From: Tersicoccus sp. Bi-70
Lineage (GTDB): Bacteria > Actinomycetota > Actinomycetes > Actinomycetales > Micrococcaceae
NCBI RefSeq assembly: GCF_001968825.1
Contig: NZ_MIEU01000010.1
Coordinates: forward strand, 434,001 to 498,000
DNA: 64,000 bases
Direction: 5' to 3'
The notes beneath the pieces were generated by a model that did not search any database, had not been told where the DNA came from, and saw nothing but the letters and a program-made list of their open reading frames with translations. Position numbers and translations under genes: made by a program. Each line of letters opens with the position of its first letter. Position 1 is the stretch's first letter. Of this stretch, positions 42,437 through 50,863 are shown one piece after another.

Positions 42437-44110
42437 ATGACAGAGCAGCACGGGTCGGATCAGCCGACTCCTCGCGGGTCCACGGGTGACGGGGCGCCGC
42501 CGCGGCCGTCCCACCAGCCGGGTGAGTCCTTCACTCAGCCGATTCCCCGGCCCGAGGACACCCAGTCCTACGGCCAGCAGTCCGGCGACCGTCCTCCGCT
42601 GGGTCAGGAGGGCTACGGCTCCTACGGACACCAGTCGGACCAGGCCGGATACGGCCAGTACGGACACGGCGACCAGTACGGCCAGCAGCACGACTACGGT
42701 CAGTACGGTTCCGGCGACCAGTACGCCTCGAACGACCAGTACGGGCAGCACAACGCGTACGGCCAGCAGGACCAGTACGGCCAGCAGGACCAGTACGGCC
42801 AGCAGGGCCAGCACGACGGCTCCGGTGCGGCCTGGGGCGGCGCGGGCACGACGGCGACCGCGACCCGGCCGGCCGGCCGGCGCCGCCGCTTCGGCGCCGG
42901 CACCCTGATCGCGTGCACCCTGGCCGCGGGCCTCGTCGGCGGCGGTGCAGCCGCCGGTGTCGCGACCCTGGACAACGGCGGGGCGACGGCGGCGTCGTCG
43001 ACCACCTCGCAGCAGTCCGGCACCAACACCGTCATCGTCAACAACCAGAAGAACGTCAACGCGATCACCGCGTCCGCCCAGAAGGCGTCGCCCTCGGTCG
43101 CGACGATCTCGGTCGCCGGTGGCGGGTCGTCCGGTACGGGGTCGGGGATCATCCTCGACAACGACGGCCACATCCTCACCAACACGCACGTCGTCACGCT
43201 CGACGGCGCGGTGTCCAAGCCCACCATCCAGGTCCAGCTCAACGACGGGCGGATCTTCACCGGCTCCGTCGTCGGCACCGATCCGCTCTCCGACCTCGCC
43301 GTCATCAAGATCAGTGCGCCGAACCTGACGCCGGCCGAGATGGGCAGCTCCTCGTCGCTGAACGTCGGCGACACGGCCATCGCCATCGGGTCCCCGCTCG
43401 GTCTGGCCAACACCGTCACCGACGGCATCGTCTCGACCCTGAACCGCACCATCCAGGTGCAGTCCTCGGCCGTGCCGAAGGACAGCAGCGGCGACTCCGG
43501 CAGCGACCAGAACGGCCAGTCGCAGAGCCCCTGGAACTTCGCCCCTCCGGGTGGCGGCCAGAGCCAGCAGAGCTCGAGCCAGGGCAACGTGTACCTGAAC
43601 GTGATCCAGACCGACGCGGCGATCAACCCCGGCAACTCCGGCGGCGCGCTGGTGGACCAGAACGGCAAGATCATCGGCGTCAACGTCGCGATCGCCTCGT
43701 CCGGGTCCTCGCAGTCCGGCAGCAGCGCGGGCAACATCGGTGTCGGCTTCTCCATCCCGATCGACCACGCCAAGCGCGTCGCGGATCAGATCATCAAGGA
43801 CGGCAAGGCCACGCACGGCCAGCTCGGCGCGACCGTGCAGTCCTACGCCCCCGGGTCCTCCTCCTCGAGTGCCGCGTTCTCGAACGGGGCGCAGATCCAG
43901 AGCGTCGTCTCCGGCGGCGCGGCCGAGAAGGCCGGCCTGAAGAAGGGCGACGTCGTGACCAAGGTCGGCGACCGGACGGTGCGGGACAGCCAGGAGCTGA
44001 CCGCCTCGGTGCGGGAGCAGGCCGCCGGCGCCACCGTCAAGGTCGAGTTCACCCGCGACGGGAAGACCCAGACCGCGGACGTGACCCTCGGCGAGGCCAC
44101 CATCCAGTAG
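42437..44110 (+). CDS. HtrA/DegP-like membrane-anchored serine protease with PDZ domain
   Basis: A 557-residue protein. Residues 1-140 are cytoplasmic and rich in Tyr, Gln, Gly and Asp with YGQQDQ repeats. A transmembrane helix follows (LIACTLAAGLVGGGAAAGVA). The trypsin-like domain has His251 (NTHVVTL), Asp286 (LSDLAVI) and Ser401 (NPGNSGGAL). A C-terminal PDZ domain contains VVSGGAAEKAGLKKGDVVTKV. It should degrade or refold misfolded proteins outside the membrane. The ATG at 42437 has AAAGGA upstream. It is divergent from the TPM-pspA genes, fitting an envelope-stress cluster. Confidence 0.92.
   Translation: MTEQHGSDQPTPRGSTGDGAPPRPSHQPGESFTQPIPRPEDTQSYGQQSGDRPPLGQEGYGSYGHQSDQAGYGQYGHGDQYGQQHDYGQYGSGDQYASNDQYGQHNAYGQQDQYGQQDQYGQQGQHDGSGAAWGGAGTTATATRPAGRRRRFGAGTLIACTLAAGLVGGGAAAGVATLDNGGATAASSTTSQQSGTNTVIVNNQKNVNAITASAQKASPSVATISVAGGGSSGTGSGIILDNDGHILTNTHVVTLDGAVSKPTIQVQLNDGRIFTGSVVGTDPLSDLAVIKISAPNLTPAEMGSSSSLNVGDTAIAIGSPLGLANTVTDGIVSTLNRTIQVQSSAVPKDSSGDSGSDQNGQSQSPWNFAPPGGGQSQQSSSQGNVYLNVIQTDAAINPGNSGGALVDQNGKIIGVNVAIASSGSSQSGSSAGNIGVGFSIPIDHAKRVADQIIKDGKATHGQLGATVQSYAPGSSSSSAAFSNGAQIQSVVSGGAAEKAGLKKGDVVTKVGDRTVRDSQELTASVREQAAGATVKVEFTRDGKTQTADVTLGEATIQ
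42758..42811 (+). repeat. 18-bp repeat, three copies (YGQQDQ) in the htrA-like gene
   Basis: TACGGCCAGCAGGACCAG repeated at 42758, 42776 and 42794 (last unit varied), in the cytoplasmic N-terminal tail. Confidence 0.85.
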
Positions 44111-44135
44111 CCCGGGTCCCGCCGATCCGCGTCAT

Positions 44136-44173
44136 CGCAGCGCCGTCCCCGCCACCACGGGGGCGGCGCTGCG
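44136..44173 (+). terminator. Hairpin terminator after the htrA-like gene
   Basis: 16-bp stem with one G-U pair (CGCAGCGCCGTCCCCG with CGGGGGCGGCGCTGCG), loop CCACCA, 26 nt past the stop. Confidence 0.7.
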
Positions 44174-44249
44174 GCGTTCCCGATCCATTCCCGGGAGGGA
44201 TTCAGGAGCGGCCCGGTGCGGGGACCCGCCCTGTGATTAGCTAGGGAGC

Positions 44250-45062
44250 GTGCAGACCTCGGGTTTGAAGATCCTCGTCCTGGTCAAGTACGTCCCGGAC
44301 AGCCAGTTCCCTCGCCACCTCAGTGGTGACGGCCACACGCTCGCGCGCGGCGACAGCACCCTCTCCGAGCTCGACGAGTACGCCCTCGAGGCCGCCGTCC
44401 GGATCCGGGAGGCGGCCGCAGCGGACGACGCCGGCACCGTGAGCATCACGGCGCTGACGATGGGCCCCGCCGACGCCGCGAACGCGCTCCGCAAGGCCCT
44501 GCAGCTGGGCGCCGACGACGCCTACCACCTGACCGACGACGCGCTCGCCGGCTCCGACGCCGCCGCCACCTCCCGCGCGCTGGCCGCCGTCGTCGAGCAC
44601 CTCGGGGGAGCGGACCTCGTCCTCTGCGGCATGGCCTCCACCGACGGGGAGACCTCCCTCGTCCCGGCGCAGCTCGCCGAACGCCTGTCCCTGGCGCAGA
44701 TCACCTTCGCGGCCAGCCTCGAGGTGGCCGACGGCACCGTCCGCGCCACCCGCAACGGCACCACCGACGCCGAGAGCATCGAGGCACCGCTGCCCGCGCT
44801 GGTCTCGGTCACCGACCAGGCCAACGACCCGCGCTACCCGAACTTCAAGGCGATCATGGCCGCGAAGAAGAAGCCGGTGACGACGCTCTCCCTCGCCGAC
44901 GTGGGGCTGGAGCCCGACGCGGTCGGCCCCGCCGGGTCCTGGACCCGCGTCCTCGAGGCCACCGAGCGGCCCTCCCGCACCGCGGGCACCGTGATCACCG
45001 ACGAGGACGGCGACGCCGGCGTCAAGCTGGTCGACTTCCTCGCCGAGCGCCGGCTGCTCTGA
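44250..45062 (+). CDS. etfB: Electron transfer flavoprotein subunit beta
   Basis: A 270-residue EtfB: KILVLVKYVPDSQFPRHL at the start, LSELDEYALEAAVRIRE, TMGPADAANALRKALQLGAD and CGMASTDGETSLVPAQLAERL are family signatures; the last forms the AMP-binding region. With EtfA it accepts electrons from acyl-CoA dehydrogenases and passes them to an ETF-quinone oxidoreductase. The GTG at 44250 follows GGGAG. EtfA is 60 bp downstream. Confidence 0.92.
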   Translation: MQTSGLKILVLVKYVPDSQFPRHLSGDGHTLARGDSTLSELDEYALEAAVRIREAAAADDAGTVSITALTMGPADAANALRKALQLGADDAYHLTDDALAGSDAAATSRALAAVVEHLGGADLVLCGMASTDGETSLVPAQLAERLSLAQITFAASLEVADGTVRATRNGTTDAESIEAPLPALVSVTDQANDPRYPNFKAIMAAKKKPVTTLSLADVGLEPDAVGPAGSWTRVLEATERPSRTAGTVITDEDGDAGVKLVDFLAERRLL

Positions 45063-45122
45063 CCGGCGCACTGCTTCCCGTCCCGGGCCAGCCCCGTTCC
45101 GCGTCTCGCTGAGGAGATCTCC

Positions 45123-46079
45123 ATGAGCACCGCCCTCGTCTACCTGGACGACCCGCACGGCACCACCCTCTCGAAGGCGGCGCGCGAGCTGCTGACCCTG
45201 GGCCGCTCGCTCGGCGACGTCACCGTGCTGGTACCGGTCGAGGTCGAGTCCGTGCTGCTGGACAGCCTCGCCGAGCACGGCGCGACGGGCCTGCTGACCC
45301 CGGCCGAGCCGCTGCCGGACCTGCTCGTGGCCGCGAAGGCCGCGCTGCTGGCGGCGGCGATCCGGCAGGTGGGTCCCGACGTCGTGCTGCTGGGCAACTC
45401 GTTCGAGGAGAAGGAGATCGCCGGCCGCGCCGGCATCAAGGTCGAGTCCGGCGTGATCACCGACGCCGTCGCGGTCAGCGCCACCGACGAGGGCGTGGCC
45501 GCCGCCAAGGCCGTGCTGGCCGGGGCGTGGTCCTCCCGCGCGACCGTCACCGTCGGGACCCCGATCATCACGGTCAAGCCGAACGCCGTCGTCGCGCTGG
45601 CCGCGTCGGAGTCGACCCCGGTGACCACCGGGACGGTCACGGTCCCGGACCCGGGGCCGGCCGCCCGCATCACCGCGCGGTCGCCCAAGCCGGCGAGCGC
45701 CCGCCCGGACCTGACCGAGGCGCGCGTCGTCGTCGCCGGCGGACGGGGGACGAACGGCGACTTCGCGCCGCTCGAGGCGCTCGCCGACGAGCTCGGGGCC
45801 GCGATCGGCGCCTCCCGCGCGGCGACCGACGCCGGCTGGATCGAGCACGACGCCCAGGTGGGGCAAACCGGCAAGACCGTCTCCCCGCAGCTCTACATCT
45901 CCGCGGGCATCTCCGGGGCCATCCAGCAGAAGGCCGGGATGCAGACCTCGCAGACGATCATCGCGATCAACAAGGACGCCGACGCTCCCGTGTTCGAGGT
46001 CGCGGACCTCGGCATCGTGGGCGATCTGTTCACGGTGCTGCCGCAGGCCACGGAGGAGATCCGCCGCCGCCGCGGCTGA
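45123..46079 (+). CDS. etfA: Electron transfer flavoprotein subunit alpha
   Basis: A 318-residue EtfA. The N-terminal domain is followed by the FAD-binding C-terminal domain with [64 protein letters not shown] and [23 protein letters not shown]. All motifs are typical and complete. It binds FAD and partners with EtfB. The ATG has GAGGAG upstream. The end lies 7 bp from the convergent trmL gene. Confidence 0.94.
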   Translation: MSTALVYLDDPHGTTLSKAARELLTLGRSLGDVTVLVPVEVESVLLDSLAEHGATGLLTPAEPLPDLLVAAKAALLAAAIRQVGPDVVLLGNSFEEKEIAGRAGIKVESGVITDAVAVSATDEGVAAAKAVLAGAWSSRATVTVGTPIITVKPNAVVALAASESTPVTTGTVTVPDPGPAARITARSPKPASARPDLTEARVVVAGGRGTNGDFAPLEALADELGAAIGASRAATDAGWIEHDAQVGQTGKTVSPQLYISAGISGAIQQKAGMQTSQTIIAINKDADAPVFEVADLGIVGDLFTVLPQATEEIRRRRG

Positions 46080-46086
46080 GGATGGG

Positions 46087-46560
46087 TCAGCGGGTGAAGC
46101 TGGCGCCGGCGAAGTCGTGCTGACGCCACGCCTCGTAGACGGCGATCGACGCCGCGTTCGTCAGGTTGAGCGACCGGCGGCCGGGCAGCATCGGGATCCG
46201 CACCAGTTCCGTGATGTGCGGGTCCGCCTTCGCCTCCGCGCTCAGACCAACCGACTCGCGGCCGAACATCAGCACGTCGCCCGGCTCGTAGGCGACGTCG
46301 CTGTGCGTCCGGGTGCCCTCGGCGGTGAACGCGAAGACCCGCGCCGGCATCAGGGCCGCCCACGCCGCCTCCCGGTCCGGGTGCACGGTCATGACGGCGA
46401 GGTCGTGGTAGTCCAGCCCCGCGCGGCGCAGTTTGTTCTCCTCGAGGTCGAAACCGAGGGGCTCGATCAGGTGCAGCTCCGCGCCGGTCAGCGCCGCCAA
46501 CCGGATCGCCGCCCCCGTGTTGCCGGGGATCTCGGGGGAGTCGAAGAGGATGCGGAACAC
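46087..46560 (-). CDS. trmL: tRNA (cytidine/uridine-2'-O-)-methyltransferase, TrmL-type SPOUT
   Basis: A 157-residue SPOUT methyltransferase: ILFDSPEIPGNTGAAIRLA, LIEPLGFDLEENKLRRAGLDYHDL, LMFGRESVGLSAE and the knot motif IPMLPGRRSLNLTNAASIAVYEAWRQ. TrmL methylates the wobble ribose of tRNA-Leu using S-adenosylmethionine. The GTG at 46560 is the start expected from family length; a minus-strand TACACT ends 7 nt upstream, so the message may be leaderless. It is divergent from the dinB-like gene. Confidence 0.9.
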   Translation of the reverse strand: MFRILFDSPEIPGNTGAAIRLAALTGAELHLIEPLGFDLEENKLRRAGLDYHDLAVMTVHPDREAAWAALMPARVFAFTAEGTRTHSDVAYEPGDVLMFGRESVGLSAEAKADPHITELVRIPMLPGRRSLNLTNAASIAVYEAWRQHDFAGASFTR

Positions 46561-46567
46561 GCCGACC

Positions 46568-46573
46568 AGTGTA
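46568..46573 (-). promoter_or_regulatory. -10 element (TACACT) for leaderless trmL
   Basis: Minus-strand TACACT followed by 7 nt and the GTG at 46560. Confidence 0.45.
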
Positions 46574-46645
46574 GTGGCGCCGGTGGACGGCCCGGACCGT
46601 GGCCCGACCCGTGACAGGCCACGGCGCCCGGGCGAGAATCGAGCC

Positions 46646-47773
46646 ATGACCAGCACCGACGACGACGCGGGGACGGCCGCCGCTCCGACAGCCGGGGAGG
46701 TGCGGCCGTGGGTGCTGCACGTCGACCTCGACCAGTTCATCGCCGCCGTCGAGGTGCTGCGCCGTCCGGAGCTGGCCGGCCGGCCCGTCGTCGTCGGCGG
46801 CCGCGGGGATCCGACCGAGCGGGCCGTGGTGTCGACGGCCTCCTACGAGGCCCGGGCGTTCGGTGTCGGGTCCGGGATGCCGATGAAGATCGCCGTCCGC
46901 AAGATCCCCGATGCCGTGTTCCTGCCCGTCGACGCCGCCGCCTACGAGGCCGCCTCGGCCGTCGTGATGGCCACCCTGCGCGAGCAGCCCGGGGTCGTCG
47001 TCGAAGTGCTCGGCTGGGACGAGGCGTTCCTCGGCGTGACGACCGACGATCCCGAGGGCGTGGCCCGGCAGGTCCAGGCCGCCGTGCTCGCCGCGACCGA
47101 ACTGCACTGCTCCGTGGGCATCGGGGACAACAAGGTGCGCGCCAAGATCGCCACCGGCTTCGGCAAGCCGCGCGGGCACTACCGGCTGACCGCGGAGAAC
47201 TGGTTCGCCGTGATGGGGGAGCGGCCCACCCGGGAGCTGTGGGGCGTGGGCGCCAAGGTGTCGGCACGGCTCGGCACGCTCGGCGTCCGCACGGTGGCCG
47301 AGCTCGCCGTCGCCCCCGAACCGGACCTGGTGACCGAGTTCGGCCCGCGGATGGGCCCCTGGTACGGCGGCCTCGGTCGCGGCGAGGGGCCGCGCGTCGT
47401 CGACGACTCCCCGTGGGTGGCCCGCGGACACAGCCGGGAGACCACCTACCAGCAGAACCTGACGACGCCCGAGCAGATCGCCGACGCGATCCGGGTGCTG
47501 GCCGAGGCCGTGCACGGGGACACCGAGGCCGAGGAGCGGCCGGTGGTCCGGCTCACGCTCAAGGTCCGGTACGCGCCCTTCTTCACGAAGGTCTACGGCG
47601 GCAAGCTGCCCGAGCCGACCCGGGACCGGGACGCCGTCGTCGCCGCGGCCGTCGACCTGGCCGGCCGACTGGAGCCCGACCGGGAGGTGCGGCTGCTCGG
47701 GGTGCGTGCCGAGATGGCGCTGCCCACCCCGACCGACCCCGAGACCCGCACGCCCGTGCGCGGCCGCTGGTGA
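46646..47773 (+). CDS. dinB: Y-family DNA polymerase IV, DinB2-like, without an aromatic steric gate
   Basis: A 375-residue Y-family polymerase. Catalytic acids are visible in VLHVDLDQFIAAVEV (Asp27, with Asp29) and LGWDEAFLGV (Asp125, Glu126). VGGRGDPTERAVVSTASYEAR and CSVGIGDNKVRAKIATGFGKP match the mycobacterial DinB2 group. The residue normally Phe or Tyr that excludes ribonucleotides is Ile32. The thumb (ELWGVGAKVSARLGTLGV) and little finger (HSRETTYQQNL) are present; no beta-clamp motif was identified at the C-terminus. ATG 46646 follows GAGAAT by 6 nt. Confidence 0.88.
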   Translation: MTSTDDDAGTAAAPTAGEVRPWVLHVDLDQFIAAVEVLRRPELAGRPVVVGGRGDPTERAVVSTASYEARAFGVGSGMPMKIAVRKIPDAVFLPVDAAAYEAASAVVMATLREQPGVVVEVLGWDEAFLGVTTDDPEGVARQVQAAVLAATELHCSVGIGDNKVRAKIATGFGKPRGHYRLTAENWFAVMGERPTRELWGVGAKVSARLGTLGVRTVAELAVAPEPDLVTEFGPRMGPWYGGLGRGEGPRVVDDSPWVARGHSRETTYQQNLTTPEQIADAIRVLAEAVHGDTEAEERPVVRLTLKVRYAPFFTKVYGGKLPEPTRDRDAVVAAAVDLAGRLEPDREVRLLGVRAEMALPTPTDPETRTPVRGRW

Positions 47774-47835
47774 GGCGTGACGGCGCCGCCGCGACGGCGG
47801 ATGACGGCGCCGGGAACGGTGCGGACGCCACCGTC

Positions 47836-47841
47836 TAGACT
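47836..47841 (+). promoter_or_regulatory. -10 element (TAGACT) for leaderless cysteine desulfurase gene
   Basis: TAGACT followed by 6 nt and the GTG at 47848. Confidence 0.55.
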
Positions 47842-47847
47842 GGACCG

Positions 47848-49053
47848 GTGCCCGCGTACCTCGATCACGCGGCCACCGCGCCCCTCTGCGGGCCCGCTCT
47901 GGCCGCGATCACCACCGAACTGACCCGCTGCGGCAATCCCTCCGCCCTGCACGGTGCGGGCCGTCGCGCCCGGATGGTCGTCGAGACCGCCCGCGACGAG
48001 ATCGCGGCCGCCGCCGGGGCCCACCCCTCCGAGGTGATCCTCACCGGAGGAGGCACCGAGGCCGACAACCTCGCGATCAAGGGCCTCTACTGGTCCCGCC
48101 ACGCCGCGGATCCGCGCCGCCGCCGCGTCCTCACCTCGACGATCGAGCACCACGCCGTCTCGGAGACCGTCGAGTGGCTCGAGGCGACGCAGGGCGCCGA
48201 GGCCGTGTGGCTGCCCGTCGACGAGCGCGGCATCCTCGACCTCGACGCGCTCGACGCCGCGCTCGCGGAGGATCCCGAGTCGGTCGCGCTCGTGACCGTC
48301 ATGTGGGCCAACAACGAGATCGGCGCGGTCCAGCCGGTCGCCGAGATCGTCCGCCGCGCCGAGCGGTACGGCATCCCCGTGCACGCCGACGCGGTGCAGG
48401 CCTTCGGCGCCGTGCCGGTCGACTTCGCCGCCACCGGGCTGGCCGCCGCCTCGATCAGCAGCCACAAGATCGGCGGCCCGCTCGGGATCGGCGCCCTGCT
48501 GCTCGGGCGATCCGTCGCCGTCACCCCTGTGCAGCACGGCGGTGGGCAGGAGCGCGACATCCGCTCGGGCACCCTCGATGCGCCTGCTGCCGCCGGTTTC
48601 GCCGCGGCCGCGACCGCCGTCGTCGGCGACCTGGCCGCCGAGTCCGCCCGGATCGCGGGCCTGCGCGACGCGCTGGTGGCCGGTGTGCTCGATCGGGTGC
48701 CCGCCGCCGTCCTGCGTGGGCCCGCGTCCGGCCGGGAGCGGCTGCCCGGCAACGCCCACTTCACCTTCACGGGCTGCGAGGGCGACTCGCTGCTGTTCCT
48801 GCTCGACGCGGCCGGCGTGCAGTCCTCGGCCGGGTCGGCGTGCAGCGCGGGCGTTCCGCGCGCCTCCCACGTGCTGCTGGCGCTCGGTCTGGACGAGGCG
48901 ACCGCGCGCGGCGCCCAGCGGTTCAGCCTCGGCCACACGTCCACGGAGGACGACGTGGCCCTGCTGCTCGACGTGCTCCCGGGCGCCGTCGAGAAGGCCG
49001 CCGCTGCCGGCATGGCCGCCCATGTGCCCGACCTGCAGGCCGCCGGCCGCTGA
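47848..49053 (+). CDS. iscS: Cysteine desulfurase (IscS/NifS type)
   Basis: A 401-residue PLP enzyme: [63 protein letters not shown], the PLP lysine in [12 protein letters not shown] and the active Cys in [18 protein letters not shown]. It removes sulfur from cysteine as a persulfide. With mnmA 44 bp downstream, it most likely supplies sulfur for tRNA thiolation, and possibly for Fe-S clusters. The GTG start has TAGACT 6 nt upstream. Confidence 0.93.
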   Translation: MPAYLDHAATAPLCGPALAAITTELTRCGNPSALHGAGRRARMVVETARDEIAAAAGAHPSEVILTGGGTEADNLAIKGLYWSRHAADPRRRRVLTSTIEHHAVSETVEWLEATQGAEAVWLPVDERGILDLDALDAALAEDPESVALVTVMWANNEIGAVQPVAEIVRRAERYGIPVHADAVQAFGAVPVDFAATGLAAASISSHKIGGPLGIGALLLGRSVAVTPVQHGGGQERDIRSGTLDAPAAAGFAAAATAVVGDLAAESARIAGLRDALVAGVLDRVPAAVLRGPASGRERLPGNAHFTFTGCEGDSLLFLLDAAGVQSSAGSACSAGVPRASHVLLALGLDEATARGAQRFSLGHTSTEDDVALLLDVLPGAVEKAAAAGMAAHVPDLQAAGR

Positions 49054-49097
49054 GCCCGAGCCCGACTCCACCCCCCAACGATCATTCTGAGGAGACC

Positions 49098-50246
49098 ATG
49101 CGCGTCCTGGCTGCCATGAGCGGCGGAGTCGACTCCGCTGTCGCCGCCGCCCGCGCCGTCGACGCCGGGCACGACGTCGTCGGCGTCCACCTGGCCCTGT
49201 CCCGCATGCCCGGCACCCTGCGCACGGGCAGCCGCGGTTGCTGCACGATCGAGGACTCGCGCGACGCCTGGCGCGCCGCGGAGAAGCTCGGCATCCCGTA
49301 CTACGTGTGGGACTTCTCCGAGCGGTTCAAGGAGGACGTGGTCGACGACTTCATCGCCGAGTACGAGGCCGGCCGCACCCCGAACCCGTGCATGCGCTGC
49401 AACGAGAAGATCAAGTTCGCGGCCCTGCTGGAGAAGGCCATCGCCCTCGGGTTCGACGCGGTCTGCACCGGCCACTACGCCCGCGTGACCCGCGACGCCG
49501 ACGGCCACCCCGAGCTGCACCGCGCGAGCGACTGGGCCAAGGACCAGTCCTACGTGCTCGGCGTGCTCACCGAGCAGCAGCTCGACCACTGCCTCTTCCC
49601 CCTCGCCGACGCGCCCACCAAGGCCGCCGTCCGCGCCGAGGCCGCCGAGCGGGGGCTCTCCGTGGCGAAGAAGCCGGACAGCCACGACATCTGCTTCATC
49701 CCGGACGGGGACACCGCCGGGTGGCTCGCCGAGAAGATCGAGATGCAGCCGGGCGAGATCGTCGACGAGACCGGCGCGACGGTCGGCGAGCACGCCGGCG
49801 CCCAGGCGTTCACCGTCGGTCAGCGGCGCGGCCTGAAGCTCGGCCGTCCCGCCGCCGACGGCAAGCCCCGCTTCGTGCTCTCCATCGAGCCCAAGCAGAA
49901 CCGGGTGACCGTCGGCCCCGAGCGGCTGCTCGCCGTCGACGAGATCCGTGGCATCCGCATCTCCTGGGCCGGGCGCCCGATCCCGGACGCCGTCGTCGAC
50001 CCGCGGACCGGTGCCTCCGCCCGCTTCGACGTGCTCGCGCAGGTCCGCGCCCACGGTGACCCGGTGCCCGCGACCGCGCAGATCGTGCAGTCCGGGATCG
50101 CCGACGACGGTTCCGCCGGCCTCGTCGTCACGCTGACGACGCCCCTGCGCGGCGTCGCCCCGGGCCAGACCGTCGTCCTCTACCAGGGCACGCGCGTGCT
50201 CGGGCAGGCGACGATCGACACGGCCCGATCCCTCGCCGCGGCCTGA
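49098..50246 (+). CDS. mnmA: tRNA-specific 2-thiouridylase
   Basis: A 382-residue MnmA with the PP-loop SGGVDS (residues 8-13), the catalytic cysteine pair Cys98 (NPCMRCN) and Cys199 (DSHDICFIP), and [12 protein letters not shown]. It forms s2U at position 34 of tRNA-Lys, Glu and Gln using ATP and sulfur from the desulfurase encoded upstream. The ATG has GAGGAGA upstream. The unit ends with a very strong hairpin at 50281. Confidence 0.95.
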   Translation: MRVLAAMSGGVDSAVAAARAVDAGHDVVGVHLALSRMPGTLRTGSRGCCTIEDSRDAWRAAEKLGIPYYVWDFSERFKEDVVDDFIAEYEAGRTPNPCMRCNEKIKFAALLEKAIALGFDAVCTGHYARVTRDADGHPELHRASDWAKDQSYVLGVLTEQQLDHCLFPLADAPTKAAVRAEAAERGLSVAKKPDSHDICFIPDGDTAGWLAEKIEMQPGEIVDETGATVGEHAGAQAFTVGQRRGLKLGRPAADGKPRFVLSIEPKQNRVTVGPERLLAVDEIRGIRISWAGRPIPDAVVDPRTGASARFDVLAQVRAHGDPVPATAQIVQSGIADDGSAGLVVTLTTPLRGVAPGQTVVLYQGTRVLGQATIDTARSLAAA

Positions 50247-50280
50247 CACGTCGGCATCGTGTCGGCCGACGCCGGCACGC

Positions 50281-50318
50281 GACAGGGCCCGGGACGATGC
50301 GTCGTCCCGGGCCCTGTC
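50281..50318. terminator. Strong bidirectional hairpin terminator
   Basis: Perfect 17-bp stem (GACAGGGCCCGGGACGA with TCGTCCCGGGCCCTGTC) and a TGCG tetraloop, between mnmA and the convergent small secreted-protein gene. Confidence 0.85.
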
Positions 50319-50332
50319 GTCGCTTGCGGCGT

Positions 50333-50653
50333 TCAGCAGCTGCGCAGCTCGGTCACCTTCGGTGGCCATCCGCCGCGGGTCTCGCTGTATCCCAGCCCGG
50401 CTGCGACCGAACGGCAGTCGCCGTCGCTCGCCCACGCCCAGATCATCCGGAACCGCTTCGTCGTGGAGCAATGATTGGTCGCGCGGGCGTGACTGGTGAT
50501 GGCGCCGTACCAGCTTGTTGTCTGCCACTGGCTCAGGTAGACGCAACTGGGGGCGAGGGCCGCACTCGCGGGCGCGGCGCCCACGAGCAGGGAACCACTG
50601 AGGACCAGCGTCCCGATGGCGGCGGACAAGGCTCTCCTGCGGGCATTCTTCAT
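50333..50653 (-). CDS. Small secreted disulfide protein, function unknown
   Basis: A 106-residue protein with a clear signal peptide (MKNARRRAL, hydrophobic core TLVLSGSLLVGAAPASA) and a mature part of about 65-70 residues that begins LAPSCVYLSQW. Four cysteines would form two disulfides; Cys2 and Cys3 are 17 residues apart, and the last Cys is the final residue. The APSCV start and Cys-x17-Cys spacing recall tendamistat-type alpha-amylase inhibitors of Streptomyces, but the first spacing is longer and the WRY motif is absent. AGAGG precedes the ATG. Family is uncertain. Confidence 0.65.
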   Translation of the reverse strand: MKNARRRALSAAIGTLVLSGSLLVGAAPASAALAPSCVYLSQWQTTSWYGAITSHARATNHCSTTKRFRMIWAWASDGDCRSVAAGLGYSETRGGWPPKVTELRSC

Positions 50654-50851
50654 GACGGACCTCTCGACGTGCGGTGATGACGGCATGCGGTGATGGGGAA
50701 GGGCACGGAGAGGACCGGCCCGGACAGGGAGCACGCGCACACCCGGAACGCTGCCGGGCAGGTGTGCCGACCCTACGACTCGCGCGGGAGCCGGGTGAGA
50801 GCCGATGCGGACAACATCGCGCGGCGTGGCGTGGAGGTTTCCGCCCGCCGG

Positions 50852-50857
50852 TACGCT
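50852..50857 (+). promoter_or_regulatory. -10 element (TACGCT) for leaderless CPBP protease gene
   Basis: TACGCT followed by 6 nt and the ATG at 50864. Confidence 0.55.
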
Positions 50858-50863
50858 CGATCC

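Noticed and set aside
48087-50546. An 819-codon minus-strand frame
   Set aside because: Antisense to the cysteine desulfurase and mnmA genes, which have complete active sites.
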